Shown in pieces: positions 1 through 9,688 of a DNA stretch of 64,000 bases. Origin of the DNA: Edaphochlamys debaryana (lineage: Eukaryota; Chlorophyta; Chlorophyceae; Chlamydomonadales); the NCBI GenBank assembly GCA_016858145.1, contig JAEHOE010000036.1:496001-560000 (forward strand), given 5' to 3'. Both the position numbers and the translations under genes were made by a program. The stretch's first letter is position 1; every line of letters begins with the position of its first letter. Below the pieces are notes generated by a model. It did no database searches. It was not told the DNA's origin and was given only the letters and a program-made list of their open reading frames with translations.

Positions 1-155
1 GAAGGGGACGGTGGTATGATCGCGCGTATGCGCGCGGGTTGTGAACGGGCTAGAGCCCTAGAGGTGGGGGCCCACAGCAGGTGGCCATCCGGTGCTTGGC
101 ATGCCCCCTCCCCTCAGTCCTTCCTCCCTCGCCCCTCCCTCACCCCCTCCCCCAG
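1..155 (+). other. 3' part of an intron of the GCP4 gene
   Basis: This stretch precedes the first recognisable GCP4 exon. It ends in a long C/T-rich tract and an AG at 154-155, so it reads as the tail of an intron. Its open frames in several phases show no family signature. The exons coding for the N-terminal part of GCP4 lie outside the window. Confidence 0.7.
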
Positions 156-3100
156 GTCAACCCCCGCGCGCTGCCCCTGTACGTCTCCCACGACCTGGCC
201 GACACAGTGCTGTTCGTGGGGAGGGCGGTGCGCGTGCTGCGGAGGCCGGCGGGGCCGGGGGGCGGCGGAGGTGGGGGCGGGGGCGGCCCGGGCGAGCTGC
301 TCCCCCTGCACGAGATGATGCAGTTCGGACAGGTGGGTAAGGGTATTGGGTGGGTGGATGGGTGGGTGGGTGGAATGTAGGTATGGGGTGCGGGCGTCGT
401 CGCGCGGGGGTACGAAGAGTTGGGAGAAGGAGCCGCGACGGAAGTGTGGCGGCGGCGTGCGGGGCCCCGCTTGCGGTGATGCTTCCAGTCCACTCCTCCC
501 CCTCCCGTGCTCCACACCCTCCCCAACCCCCTCCCCCCTTACCCCCTCCCCCCTTACCCCCTCCCCCCCAGGCCTTCACGGCCCTGCAGGCCGAGCCGGA
601 GCTGTCGGTGCCCCGCCTGGAGATGCTGGTGGAGGCGCTGCGAGCGCACGTGGCCCGGCTGCTGTGGAGGCAGCTGGTGGGGGGGGGGGGGGGGCCGGGG
701 CGATGTGGGTCGGGACTTCCCGGGCTTGATTCGCCTGTGGCGAGCAGGGGTGCCTTCCCTCCACACCCCTCCCCCTCTACCGTAACCCCCACTGTTTCTT
801 CCCCCCCTTACATCCTCTGAACCTCCTCTGAACCTCCCGCCTCCCGGCTCCCCTTCTCGCCCCCAGGTGGGCCGTGCGGGCCTGCTCCCCGCCCTGTGCG
901 CGCTCAAGGACTACCTGCTGCTGGGGCGGGGGGACTTCTGGCAGACCTTCCTGGAGGAGGCGAGGGGGCTCATGGCGGCACCGCCCAGGTAGGGGGGGGG
1001 GGAGAGGGGTTGCAGGGGGGAGCGGGAGGAGCTCTTCTCGGCCCACTGCCAAACCCCTGCCCCTGCCTCCTCACCGTGTTCCCCTGCCCTCCCCTCTTCC
1101 AACCCACATCTCAACCACTCCTCAACCACCCCTCAACCACCCCTCAACCACCCCTCCCAACTCCCCCCTCCCCCCCAGGCCCACATCCGCCGACGCCGAC
1201 CTGGCCGTGCCCTTCGCCCGCTCCGCCGCCAAGACCTCCGCCGAGGGGGACCCGCTGCTGCCCGCCTTCGCGCTGCACCGCTGCACCGCGGCGGAGGCGG
1301 AGCAGGAGTTCATGGTGGGTGTGTGGGGAGGCAGGGAGGGGAAAGACCCTCGGTAGGAAGGCCCAGAAGCGGGGTAGCGGCTGGAGCGTAGCGTAAGCTT
1401 GCCGGGCCGTGTGGCCTTCCCTTGTCCCCCATCCCCCAACCCAACCCAACCCTCCCCCCTCGCTTCCTCCCCTGCCCGTCAGATCCGCTCCTCCGCCGCG
1501 CCCCACCCCGTGCCCCCCCTGGACCCGGCCTGGGACCCGCTGGTCCTGCGCGTGGGCCTGGACTGGCCCCTGGGCCTGCTGCTGGGCGCCGACCAGCTGC
1601 GGCGCTACAACCAGCTGTTTGCGCTGCTGCTGCGGCTGCGGCGGATGCAGGGGGGCCTGGAGGAGGCGTGGCAGGCGCTGCGGACGTGAGGAGGGGGGCT
1701 GTAGCGGGTGGTTGAAGCTGAGCAGGAGGGCGTCTCGTTGTGAGGGGGCTGGAGGGGGGTGGGGGGCGGAGATTGAGTACTAGGAGGGGGCTGAGCGGCT
1801 AGGGGGCTATTTGGGGGTAAGGGAAGGAAAGGGAAGATGGGCGGAAGGGCATACCAAACCATCCCCCGATTCGTCTGGTACTCCCGCCCGCAACGCCCCT
1901 CCCCGCCCCCTCCCCGCCCCCTTCCCCCCCCAGCATGGACCGGGAGCTGATGCGGACACGCAGGTGCGGTGCGGTGCGGTGTGGTGTGGTTCGGTGCATG
2001 AGGTGCGGTGCGGTGCGGTGCATGCGGCACGTCAGCTGCCCTCCGCCCATCTGCCCTGCCTCTCCTCCTCCCCTCCTTCCCCCCTCCCCCAGCGATGGGC
2101 GGCAGCGGCCCCGCGGCCAGCCCCCCGGTGCAGGGGCTGCGGCGGGGGCCGGGGCCGGGGGCGCCCTGCACATGCGCATGCGGGAGCTGCAGGTGCCCTG
2201 GGGGGGGGGAGGGGGGGGGGCGGCGGGGAGGTATGGCTGGATAGGGACTGGGATTGACCAATCCAGGAGCAATGCTGGGTCAGGGGAGAGGGAGGGGGAT
2301 AAGGGAAGCGCCCAGGAAGTTGGGCATATCAGACGAGCGCTGCAACCGCGGAGATCTTCGGTAGCCCCCTCGTCCCTCTCCCCACCGTCCCTCCACCCTT
2401 ACTCAACCCTCACCCCCTCACCCCCCCCCCCCAGGAGCTGCGCAACCACATGGCCCACCTGGTGGCCAACCTGCAGATCTACATCCAGGTGGGGGGTAGA
2501 CGCTTGGGGGGATGGGGAACAGGGTCAAGAGAGGGAGCAGGCGGGGCGGGGCGGGGCGGGACCCGGCAGGCGAGGGTACTGCATGTGTGCCAGCTGCGCC
2601 GTGTTGGGAGCGTGCGGCGGCAGGGGGCTACGCGTTCCCACCCCCCCACTCAACTGCCTCCCCCCTCCCACCCCCTCTCACACAGACCGACGTCATCGAG
2701 GCCAGCTTCAGTGCCCTGGAGGACCGCATCTCCACCTGCCAGGACTTCTCGGAGGTGGGGGGGGGACCGGGAGGGGGCGTGGGAGGGGGCGGAAGGGGGC
2801 TGGGGCTGGGGGGGGGGCGGGTGCCTGGTGCCGGGTGCCTGCATCTGGTACGGAGGTCCAGGTCCGCGGATCTGATGCCCGCCCTCAGGCCCCCTTCTCT
2901 GTCCCCTCTCGTCCAAACGCTTGAACTAACGCCCCTGCCCTATTGCTGCCCTATTGCAACCCGCAACTCCCCTCATCTCCCTCTCAACCCTCCTTTCGCC
3001 CCCGCCCCGCAAACCCCCCCACCCCACCCCCCCCAGCTGGAGCGGGCGCACCACGGCTTCCTGTCCACGCTCATGACTCAGTCCTTCCTCACCGTGCGGT

Positions 3101-3827
3101 CCCTGTGCGCCATCCTGGGGGACGTGTTCGCGGACGTGCGAGTGAGGGCGGGGCGGGGGGAGGGGGAATGGGGGAAGCCCTGGCGGAGGTGGCGAGGTCA
3201 ACCGGGAGGGCCAGGTGGCAGGCGAGGATGGGGGCGGGGCGGGGGGCATTGTCAGCCGGGAGGAGCAATTGAGGCAGGCGCAACAGATGGGCCAGCGCTG
3301 TGCACTTCCCCATCCAACCCCACCCCGTACCACACACCAAACTCCGCCCCACTCCCCATCCCTCCACGCCCCCCCCACCCACCCCGGCCCCGCCAGACCT
3401 TCTGCCAGCTGGTCGCCCGCTGCGGCTGCGACCCCGCCCGCATCGACCCCGCCGCCCTGGCCAAAGTGAGGGCCGACTTCCTGCGCCACGCGGGCGCACT
3501 GTACAACAACATCAGCAGGTGCGGGCGTGTGTGTGGGGTGGGGTTGGAGTCACAGCTCGCCACAGGCTCACCGCGGGTCGGTGGCAGTTGAACGACTCTG
3601 CAAGCCGCGGCCAGAGGCCAGCCTACGCCGGGGTGCAAACCGTGTGCGCCGTCTTCCATCTGTCCTTTCCTTACCGCCTGCCCCTCCCCTCCCCCGCCCC
3701 TTGCCCCCCAACCCCTCCCCCCCGCAGCCAGCGCATGATCGACTCGTTCCGCGCCCCCCACCTGGCGCAGCTGGTCACCCGCCTCAACTACAACGACTGG
3801 TACAGCCTGCGCGGCCAGCCCGCGTGA
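156..3827 (+). CDS. GCP4: Gamma-tubulin complex component 4 (partial, 5' end outside window)
   Basis: GCP4 belongs to the gamma-tubulin ring complex that nucleates microtubules at spindle and basal-body organising centres. Exons: 156-332, 572-676, 867-988, 1179-1314, 1483-1685, 1934-1963, 2093-2192, 2435-2488, 2686-2754, 3037-3141, 3397-3518, 3728-3827. All junctions are GT-AG and keep one frame of 440 codons. Family marks are LPLYVSHDLADTVLFVGRAV, the KDYLLLGRGDFWQTFLEEA stretch, the APPRPTSADADLAVPFARSA region that fits GCP4 better than GCP2 or GCP3, and a C-terminus ending in a YNDWYSLRG-type motif. About 200 N-terminal residues should lie upstream of the window. The 30-nt exon 1934-1963 is unusually small. 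An Ala/Gly-rich insert in exon 2093-2192 is lineage-specific. GCP family membership is nearly certain, and GCP4 over other GCPs is likely. Confidence 0.9.
1964..2039 (+). repeat. GCGGT/GTGGT short tandem repeat in a GCP4 intron
   Basis: The intron after the 30-nt exon opens with repeated GCGGT and GTGGT pentamers, interrupted by two GCATG words. It is simple-sequence DNA inside an intron and I see no other function. Confidence 0.7.
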
Positions 3828-4382
3828 CGCGGCCACGTGGCCCGTGCCGTATGGGAGGGGTGCCGTACGGCGGGGTGCCGTACGGCGGCGCGCACGGCGG
3901 CGCGGGCGATGGGGCCGCTTGACGCACGGCTGGAGGAAGGGGCCGGGGGGCTGGACGCTGGAGGCGCAGCGCGTGTGCGGAGCGGACAGGACGCACGCAG
4001 GGGGCTGTGCGGAGGAGCTGGGGCCGGGACCCGGGAGGGGGCGCTTGGGGGCACTCGCCACTTACTGCCCTTGGGCGTGCTGAGCGGAGTGGGCTAGCAG
4101 GCGGTTTGCGCGGCTTGGTTTGGGGCTGGAGGACCTGAGCTTCTACTGCCAGGCCGGCTGGAAGCGGTGGGGCGTCAGGATGATGCTCGGTCAAGGCGGC
4201 CGGCTGGTGGGGCCGGCCTTTGGAGAGCATAGCCTTTACGTAGTGCACGATCAGCATGGCCAACGGTGGCTTTGTACGGTAGAGTGGCGCGCTGACCGCT
4301 GAGCAGCAAGTTGCAAGTCGCATGTCCGTTAGGCTACCAGGCACAAGGTGGAGGTGGAGCGGGGGCGCTAGGGCAGCGTCCG
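3828..4382 (+). other. Presumed 3' untranslated region of GCP4
   Basis: No gene is recognisable between the GCP4 stop codon and the TGTAA at 4383. A 15-16 bp tandem repeat lies close behind the stop. The rest is ordinary GC-rich sequence and is assigned to the UTR by position only. Confidence 0.5.
3845..3890. repeat. Short tandem repeat just after the GCP4 stop
   Basis: The word TGCCGTA recurs at 3845, 3861 and 3876 with near-identical flanks, giving three copies of a 15-16 bp unit starting 18 nt after the stop codon. It lies in the presumed 3' UTR. Confidence 0.75.
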
Positions 4383-4387
4383 TGTAA
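4383..4387 (+). terminator. Candidate TGTAA poly(A) signal for GCP4
   Basis: TGTAA is the usual polyadenylation signal of green algae. This copy is about 555 nt after the GCP4 stop on the same strand. It is long for a 3' UTR, and a five-base motif occurs by chance, so the assignment is tentative. Confidence 0.4.
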
Positions 4388-4642
4388 TGTCCGTTAATCC
4401 GTTCTGCGGTTCTCCACCGTGCATGGCCTCGCATGCCGACAGTGAGTGAACGACACAGGCTCGCCAGCACGCCGCTACGCTTCCATCCTGCTCACAAGCC
4501 CTGCCTTGGCCTTCGCAGCCCCACGCCGCTGCATCCGCCAAGCCTCTGCATCCGCCACACCACAACTCTCCCTTCACACTGCTCCCACACCGGCCCCCTC
4601 CCTCTTCCCCCTCACGCCGCCCCCTCCCCCTGGGCTCGGTGG

Positions 4643-5207
4643 CACGAAGGAAGGGAGGGGGGGCTCGAGGGGGCACGAAGGAAGGGAGGGGGGGCTCGAG
4701 GGGGCACGAAGGAAGGGAGGGGGGGCTCGAGGGGGCACGAAGGAAGGGAGGGGGGGCTCGAGGGGGCACGAAGGAAGGGAGGGGGGGCTCGAGGGGGCAC
4801 GAAGGAAGGGAGGGGGGGGCTCGAGGGGGCACGAAGGAAGGGAGGGGGGGCTCGAGGGGGCACGAAGGAAGGGAGGGGGGGCTCGAGGGGGCACGAAGGA
4901 AGGGAGGGGGGGCTCGAGGGGGCACGAAGGAAGGGATGGGGGGCTCGAGGGGGCACGAAGGAAGGGAGGGGGGGCTCGAGGGGGCACGAAGGAAGGGAGG
5001 GGGGGCTCGAGGGGGCACGAAGGAAGGGAGGGGGGGCTCGAGGGGGCACGAAGGAAGGGAGGGGGGGCTCGAGGGGGCACGAAGGAAGGGAGGGGGGGCT
5101 CGAGGGGGCACGAAGGAAGGGAGGGGGGGCTCGAGGGGGCACGAAGGAAGGGAGGGGGGGCTCGAGGGGGCACGAAGGAAGGGAGGGGGGGCTCGAGGGG
5201 GCACGCG
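4643..5207. repeat. 31-bp GC-rich minisatellite, about 18 copies
   Basis: CACGAAGG recurs every 31 bp from 4643 to 5171, with a final truncated start at 5202. One unit is 32 bp (one extra G near 4810) and one carries a G-to-T change near 4936; otherwise the copies look identical. Each unit contains a run of seven or eight G and one CTCGAG palindrome. The array lies between the convergent 3' ends of GCP4 and the BTB gene. Because 31 is not divisible by three and the unit has no stop in any phase, it produces spurious open frames of 190-300 codons in all six frames; none should be annotated as protein. Confidence 0.97.
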
Positions 5208-5707
5208 TGTGCTGACCTGACCAGACGCATGCAGGGGCGAGGGGACTGCAGGGGCAACTTGGGGGCTGGTGGACACAAGAGCAAGTCTCCCCGGGTCCTG
5301 TTCCGATCAGTTGCCATCGCTCCCGGCCCGCATAGCTTTGAGGCAGGGTCGGGAATCTCGTGACTGGCGCAAGGCACAAGTATACAACACCCAAGATTAT
5401 CATGTTCGTTCAGTCTTTCTGGGCAAATTCAGGCCCGCCAAAGTTTCTGCCAGGCTGGACCCCTCCCGCAGCGCCAAGACCTTCCCTTCCTTGCGCCAGA
5501 ACTACCCTGGGCTAGCCGAACGCACCGTCATTCCGTCGCCCAACACACACAAGCACCCTAAGCAACCCTTGGCCACCGCAGCACAATGCACTCGTCGACC
5601 GCTCTCCTGCAAACAGTTGTGCTTCACCGGGCTGACCTGCCTTGATTCACATCGCCCATGACGCGGTCACCTCCCGTCCCCGACCCCACGCTGCATCAAT
5701 TGCCCTC
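5208..5707. other. Intergenic, presumed 3' flank of the BTB gene
   Basis: Between the minisatellite and the BTB stop codon there is no recognisable coding sequence. On the minus strand this is where the BTB 3' UTR should lie, but I found no TGTAA on that strand here. The 130-codon plus-strand frame at 5269-5661 has no family signature. Confidence 0.6.
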
Positions 5708-8008
5708 CTACTCGATTCCCTCCTCGCCCTCACCCTCAACCGCCTCGTCTGCGTCCTCAACCTCCTCGTCCCCCTCTTCGGTCTCCTCCTCGGTCTCCTC
5801 CTCCTCGGTCTCCTCCTCCTCGGTCTCCTCCTCCTCGGTCTCCTCCGCCATGATGGCGTCGAGGTATGCTTCCTGTTCGTCCGAGTAGTCCGAGAAACCC
5901 ACGGGGTCCTCCGCGTACACGAGTCGGCTCTCCCGCCTGACTTGCTGACGTGTGTTGGCTGCAGCCCGCAGCTCCGCGCTAAGGGCGGTGTTCTCCACCT
6001 GCAGGCGCTGGACTGACTCGGCCGCGTTGGCCACCACCTACGAGCGCACATGCGGGATTGCAATTCATGACTTAGCGGCTCGCTTGGTTTGGATCTGCGC
6101 CATGTGACATCTGCCTATCATTCTTTCTGTGCGTAGAATGCAGTGAGCTAGCGGGGCCCTTCAGCGCTCCAGCCTGCAAGCTGCAGCCCTCCCTGTTGCA
6201 TAGAGCTTCCTCACCCTCCGCCGTGTCGTTCAGCTCACCTTCTGCTCGTGCTCTATGAACCACGCCTTGAGCATGGAAAGCAGGTCCACGAACCTGCCAG
6301 TGCACTGCTCCGCCCACAGCATGACGTCCACGATGTTCTCAGGGCCCACCCACTCCATGACGCGCTCCTGAGAGGAAGCCGACACAGTCAGGTGTACGGA
6401 GCAGGTTGAGCGTTTAGGGAGACTGACAGGACAAGGACTCGAGACCTCAAGACCTGTACCACAGGTTCTGCGCCCGCGAGGCCCCGCCCACCAGCAGCTC
6501 CCGGAAGAGCGGCTCCATGTTGAGCTCGTCCGCCGCACGCGCGAGCAGGAGGAGCTGCTCCAGGGAGGCGCCGCGCATGCTGGGCATGGTGCCGGTGTTG
6601 ATCCACTCCACCAGCGCCTGGGGGTGGCGCAAGGGTGGGGGAGGACGGGGCGGTTGGGGTGGACGGGGTGGCGCGTGTCAAGCGCGCATAACGTTTCGCC
6701 GGTCATGCAACAGCGAGTGCACGCGCCTGCACCTACCTGCATGGTGGAGGAGTCGATGCCAGGGAACCCGAGCTGCTCCGCCTGGGCCTCCGCAAAGCCG
6801 CCGCCCAAGCAGGCCTGCAAGTAGGGGGAGTGCTTGCACAGGACGGCGCGCTTCACGTAGAAGGTGCTGCCACCCGCCATGAGTCGCACGAGGGGCGAAG
6901 GCGACTCCATGTCGTCGGGCTCGAGGCCCACGGGCGTGGGCGGGATGAGCGGCACGGGGCTGAGGCCCAGGTCGAGCAGCAGCACGGCGGGCTTCCTGGC
7001 GTGGCACAGCGCCAGCTGCCCGCTCGGCGTGATGTACGGCTGGCGGTACGGCCCCTGCAGGCCCGTGCAGAGGGTGGTGATCTTGCCGTCGGGCTCCAGG
7101 CAGCGCACGCAGACGCCGTCCATGATGATGATAGATCCGTCGGCCTGCCCCACTATGCCGTGGTTCGAAGAGAAACTACAGTACGTGCCGTAGCCGTCGT
7201 AGAAGATCCGGCCCGTCTCGGCACTCAAATCGTCGTCATCAGTCTCGTAGCCGCGTGGCGGCAAGCCCAAGTGTAGGGCACCCTTGAGGCCGGCCACGAA
7301 CTCCAACGAGCCAACGCCATCGCCGCCATAGAGGTTGATTCGAGTACGGTAAAGCGACCTCTCGTCCGCGCAGTAGAGATACGCAGCGGCGCCGGTCATG
7401 GGCGACACGCCGACCGTCAGGCCCCTCAAGGAACCTTGCAGCGTGTGCAACGTCGTCACAACCACCTCGTCCGTTTCTCCGGAGTTGTGGCCACCCTTGC
7501 CCTGGCCATACCGCATCCGCACGGGGAGCTTAAGCGCACGAATGGCGTGCTGCTCTGCGGCAAAAAGTTTGCCGCGGCTGTCCGAAACCAGGTAGCGGAT
7601 CTCGTCGAAAGACGCCTGGTTCCCGCAGCCGTCGACGCTGGTGTAGCTGTTCGTCTGGCCCGCCACGATAGACCATGTAGCGTCGTCCACCTTCTGGACG
7701 ATTATAGAGCCAGAGCCCGTGTCGATAGCGGCGAAAACGGTCTGACTGTAAGGGTCCCAGACCGCTGCCCTGAGCGTGCCGTCAACCTGGATACCGTCAC
7801 CCACACTTCCGCATGCCTCCTTGCCAATCATCGTGAAGGTCCTGCAAGTGTTGCCGTGAGCCAGAACGAGCTTGATGTCGTTAGAGTTGCCGGCGATAGG
7901 TGCCGCGGTGACACTGTGAACGATGCCCATGCCGGGTGCGTCCAGGGTCAAGCTGGGTACGTCTCGAGCGCTTGGAGGAAACGCCATAGCCCCGACGTGG
8001 CGTGGCAT
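5708..8008 (-). CDS. Beta-propeller/BTB domain protein with acidic C-terminal tail
   Basis: Exons 8008-6737, 6617-6492, 6367-6239 and 6037-5708 give 618 residues. Residues about 20-350 repeat propeller-like blades (for example VWDPYSQTVFAAIDTGSGSI) resembling NHL/6-bladed propellers. Residues about 368-470 form a BTB fold, with the signatures FYVKRAVLCKHSPYLQACLG and ADELNMEPLFREL. BTB proteins commonly act as Cullin-3 substrate adaptors; the propeller would be the recognition part, which is inference. A short helical segment (QRLQVENTALSAEL) precedes a Glu/Thr-rich tail made of EETEE repeats. The donor at 6491 was chosen because it keeps frame and joins MEPLFRELL to ERVMEWVGP as in other BTB proteins. 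The start ATG is at 8008, with a second in-frame ATG at 7987. Confidence 0.8.
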
Positions 8009-9688
8009 AGGCCAAAGAGCTGCGAGAGGGCGTAAGAAGGCAAAGCGGCGCGGTCAGTAAAGTCGTCGCTGGCTCGCTGCAGCCCAAGGACATGTATTTG
8101 TGGCTTGCGATTGATATCACGTTTACAGCAAGGTGCTCAGGCAGGCTCTCATAGCTGCTCAGCGCGGAAAAGCGACACATGCGAACACTCGCGAACATGT
8201 GTGTACCCAGTGCTCAGCTAGGTAGGTTGCCCTGGGCACTCTAGAACCACCAAGCTATCCCAGTTAGCAACTGTGTCGGCCTGCATACACCTTGCGAGCC
8301 CCCAACCTAGATCCCGCGCGTGCAGCGCCTGCGCGCCTTAGTCGCGGGGTGTGAGGCCTTATTCATACGTGTTGCAAAGCAATGGACGTGCGATGGGCGC
8401 TCCTGGCGGCACCCTCCGCAACCCTGTGTTCCCAAGCGCACACCTGAAATGCGCCCTCGCCTTGGGTGGCCGCACTGGCCTTCGCCCCGTGAGGGTTGCT
8501 ATATATGGACAGAACCAGAGGAGAACTCCCCTGGACAGAATTCTGTACACTCGCAGGGCGCTGGGTCTGGTCGTTTCGACGTTTCGATTTGCAGAGGAGT
8601 TGCCGATGGAGTTGCAGACGGTTGCGACGTAAGTACACAAACTTGTTGTTCATACGCCGTTGACTGCAGCAAGTAGACAAGATGGATGCGCCCTCCAAGC
8701 TCCAACTTCGCCGGATCCACCGATCCAGCGGTAGCTCCGCAGCAAGGGTTTTAGCGGCACGCTACACCACTAGCGGCCGCGGCCAGTGCCCCCTAATGAG
8801 TATCGACGGTAGTGCGGTTGTGGGGAGCGTGGCGGTGTGCTGCGGGCGGGCGGGCTCGTGCCATATCCACCGTCTGCGGAGGCTCACCAGCACCAAAACG
8901 ATTAGTCACAGGGGGGTACGTCTCCATTCGCCATGGCGTCGTGATATCATCCCTAGACGCGCTGCCTGCGCGTTACGTCTCGGTGTGTGCTACTGAGGGT
9001 TGGAAACGCGCCCCTTCGTAGTGAAATGTATAGCGTCGCCCCGCTAGGAGCGCTAGGGGGGCACGCCAACGCTACCCCTGCCCCCGTTGTCCCCGCCGGG
9101 CCGAGCAGGACAGCGCGCACGAAGCTGGCTGGACCGCACGCAGGCCGGCCCCTGCATCGTAATTGCGGTGGTTGGCATGGGTTAACGGCTTGTCACCTGG
9201 AAACAGTCTTGGTGCATGAGGTACACCAAGATAGCGAATCGCTCCCATGCATATTCTGGAGTGCGGTGTAGTCCATCACGTTGTAAGCCCATGGTCAAGC
9301 AGTCAGCCGTGTGCCGTCAGTCGTCAGTCGTGTGCCGGCTTAACTGATGATACCCAGGGATTGCGGGCTGGGCAGGCTAAAGAAGCTGGGGGCGGGAGAG
9401 AGGGTGGGCGAGGGCAGCACTCTAATGCAACTCGTGACTAGCTTGCGACGCACTGGGAGCGGGGGGGCGTTAGCCAGGCCAAGTTTAGACCAGCTGCAGC
9501 TACCCAGACTGCCGGTATCATCACGCAGCGCTCATGGTCCGTTCCTATGGCAATACACGCATGGCCCCAAGCCCACACCAAGGCGCCTCGCGCTGCGTTG
9601 ATGTCATCTACCCCAAGCCCAACCATACCACTGAGCTTCACATCTGGCACTGCCCCCCCACACACACACACACACCTCCTCCCCCCCC
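8009..9688. other. Intergenic region between BTB and LisH-WD40 genes
   Basis: This stretch should hold the BTB promoter and the 3' UTR of the LisH-WD40 gene. No coding exon with family similarity is visible on either strand. On the plus strand, a TATATAT at 8500-8506, a perfect GTAAGT donor word at 8629 and a TGTAA at 9282-9286 could mark an unannotated transcript. A (CA)n run occurs near 9658-9676. Confidence 0.55.

Noticed and set aside
4368..5403. Six overlapping open frames of 190-305 codons with Gly/Arg/Glu or Pro/Ser-rich repeats
   Set aside because: They are the six-frame readings of one 31-bp minisatellite; the repeat lacks stops in every phase, so open frames carry no evidence of coding.
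6447..6632. BTB gene exon extending to 6454 with donor GTCTTG
   Set aside because: It would shift the frame of the next exon; the GTGGGC donor at 6491 keeps phase and gives a normal BTB continuation.
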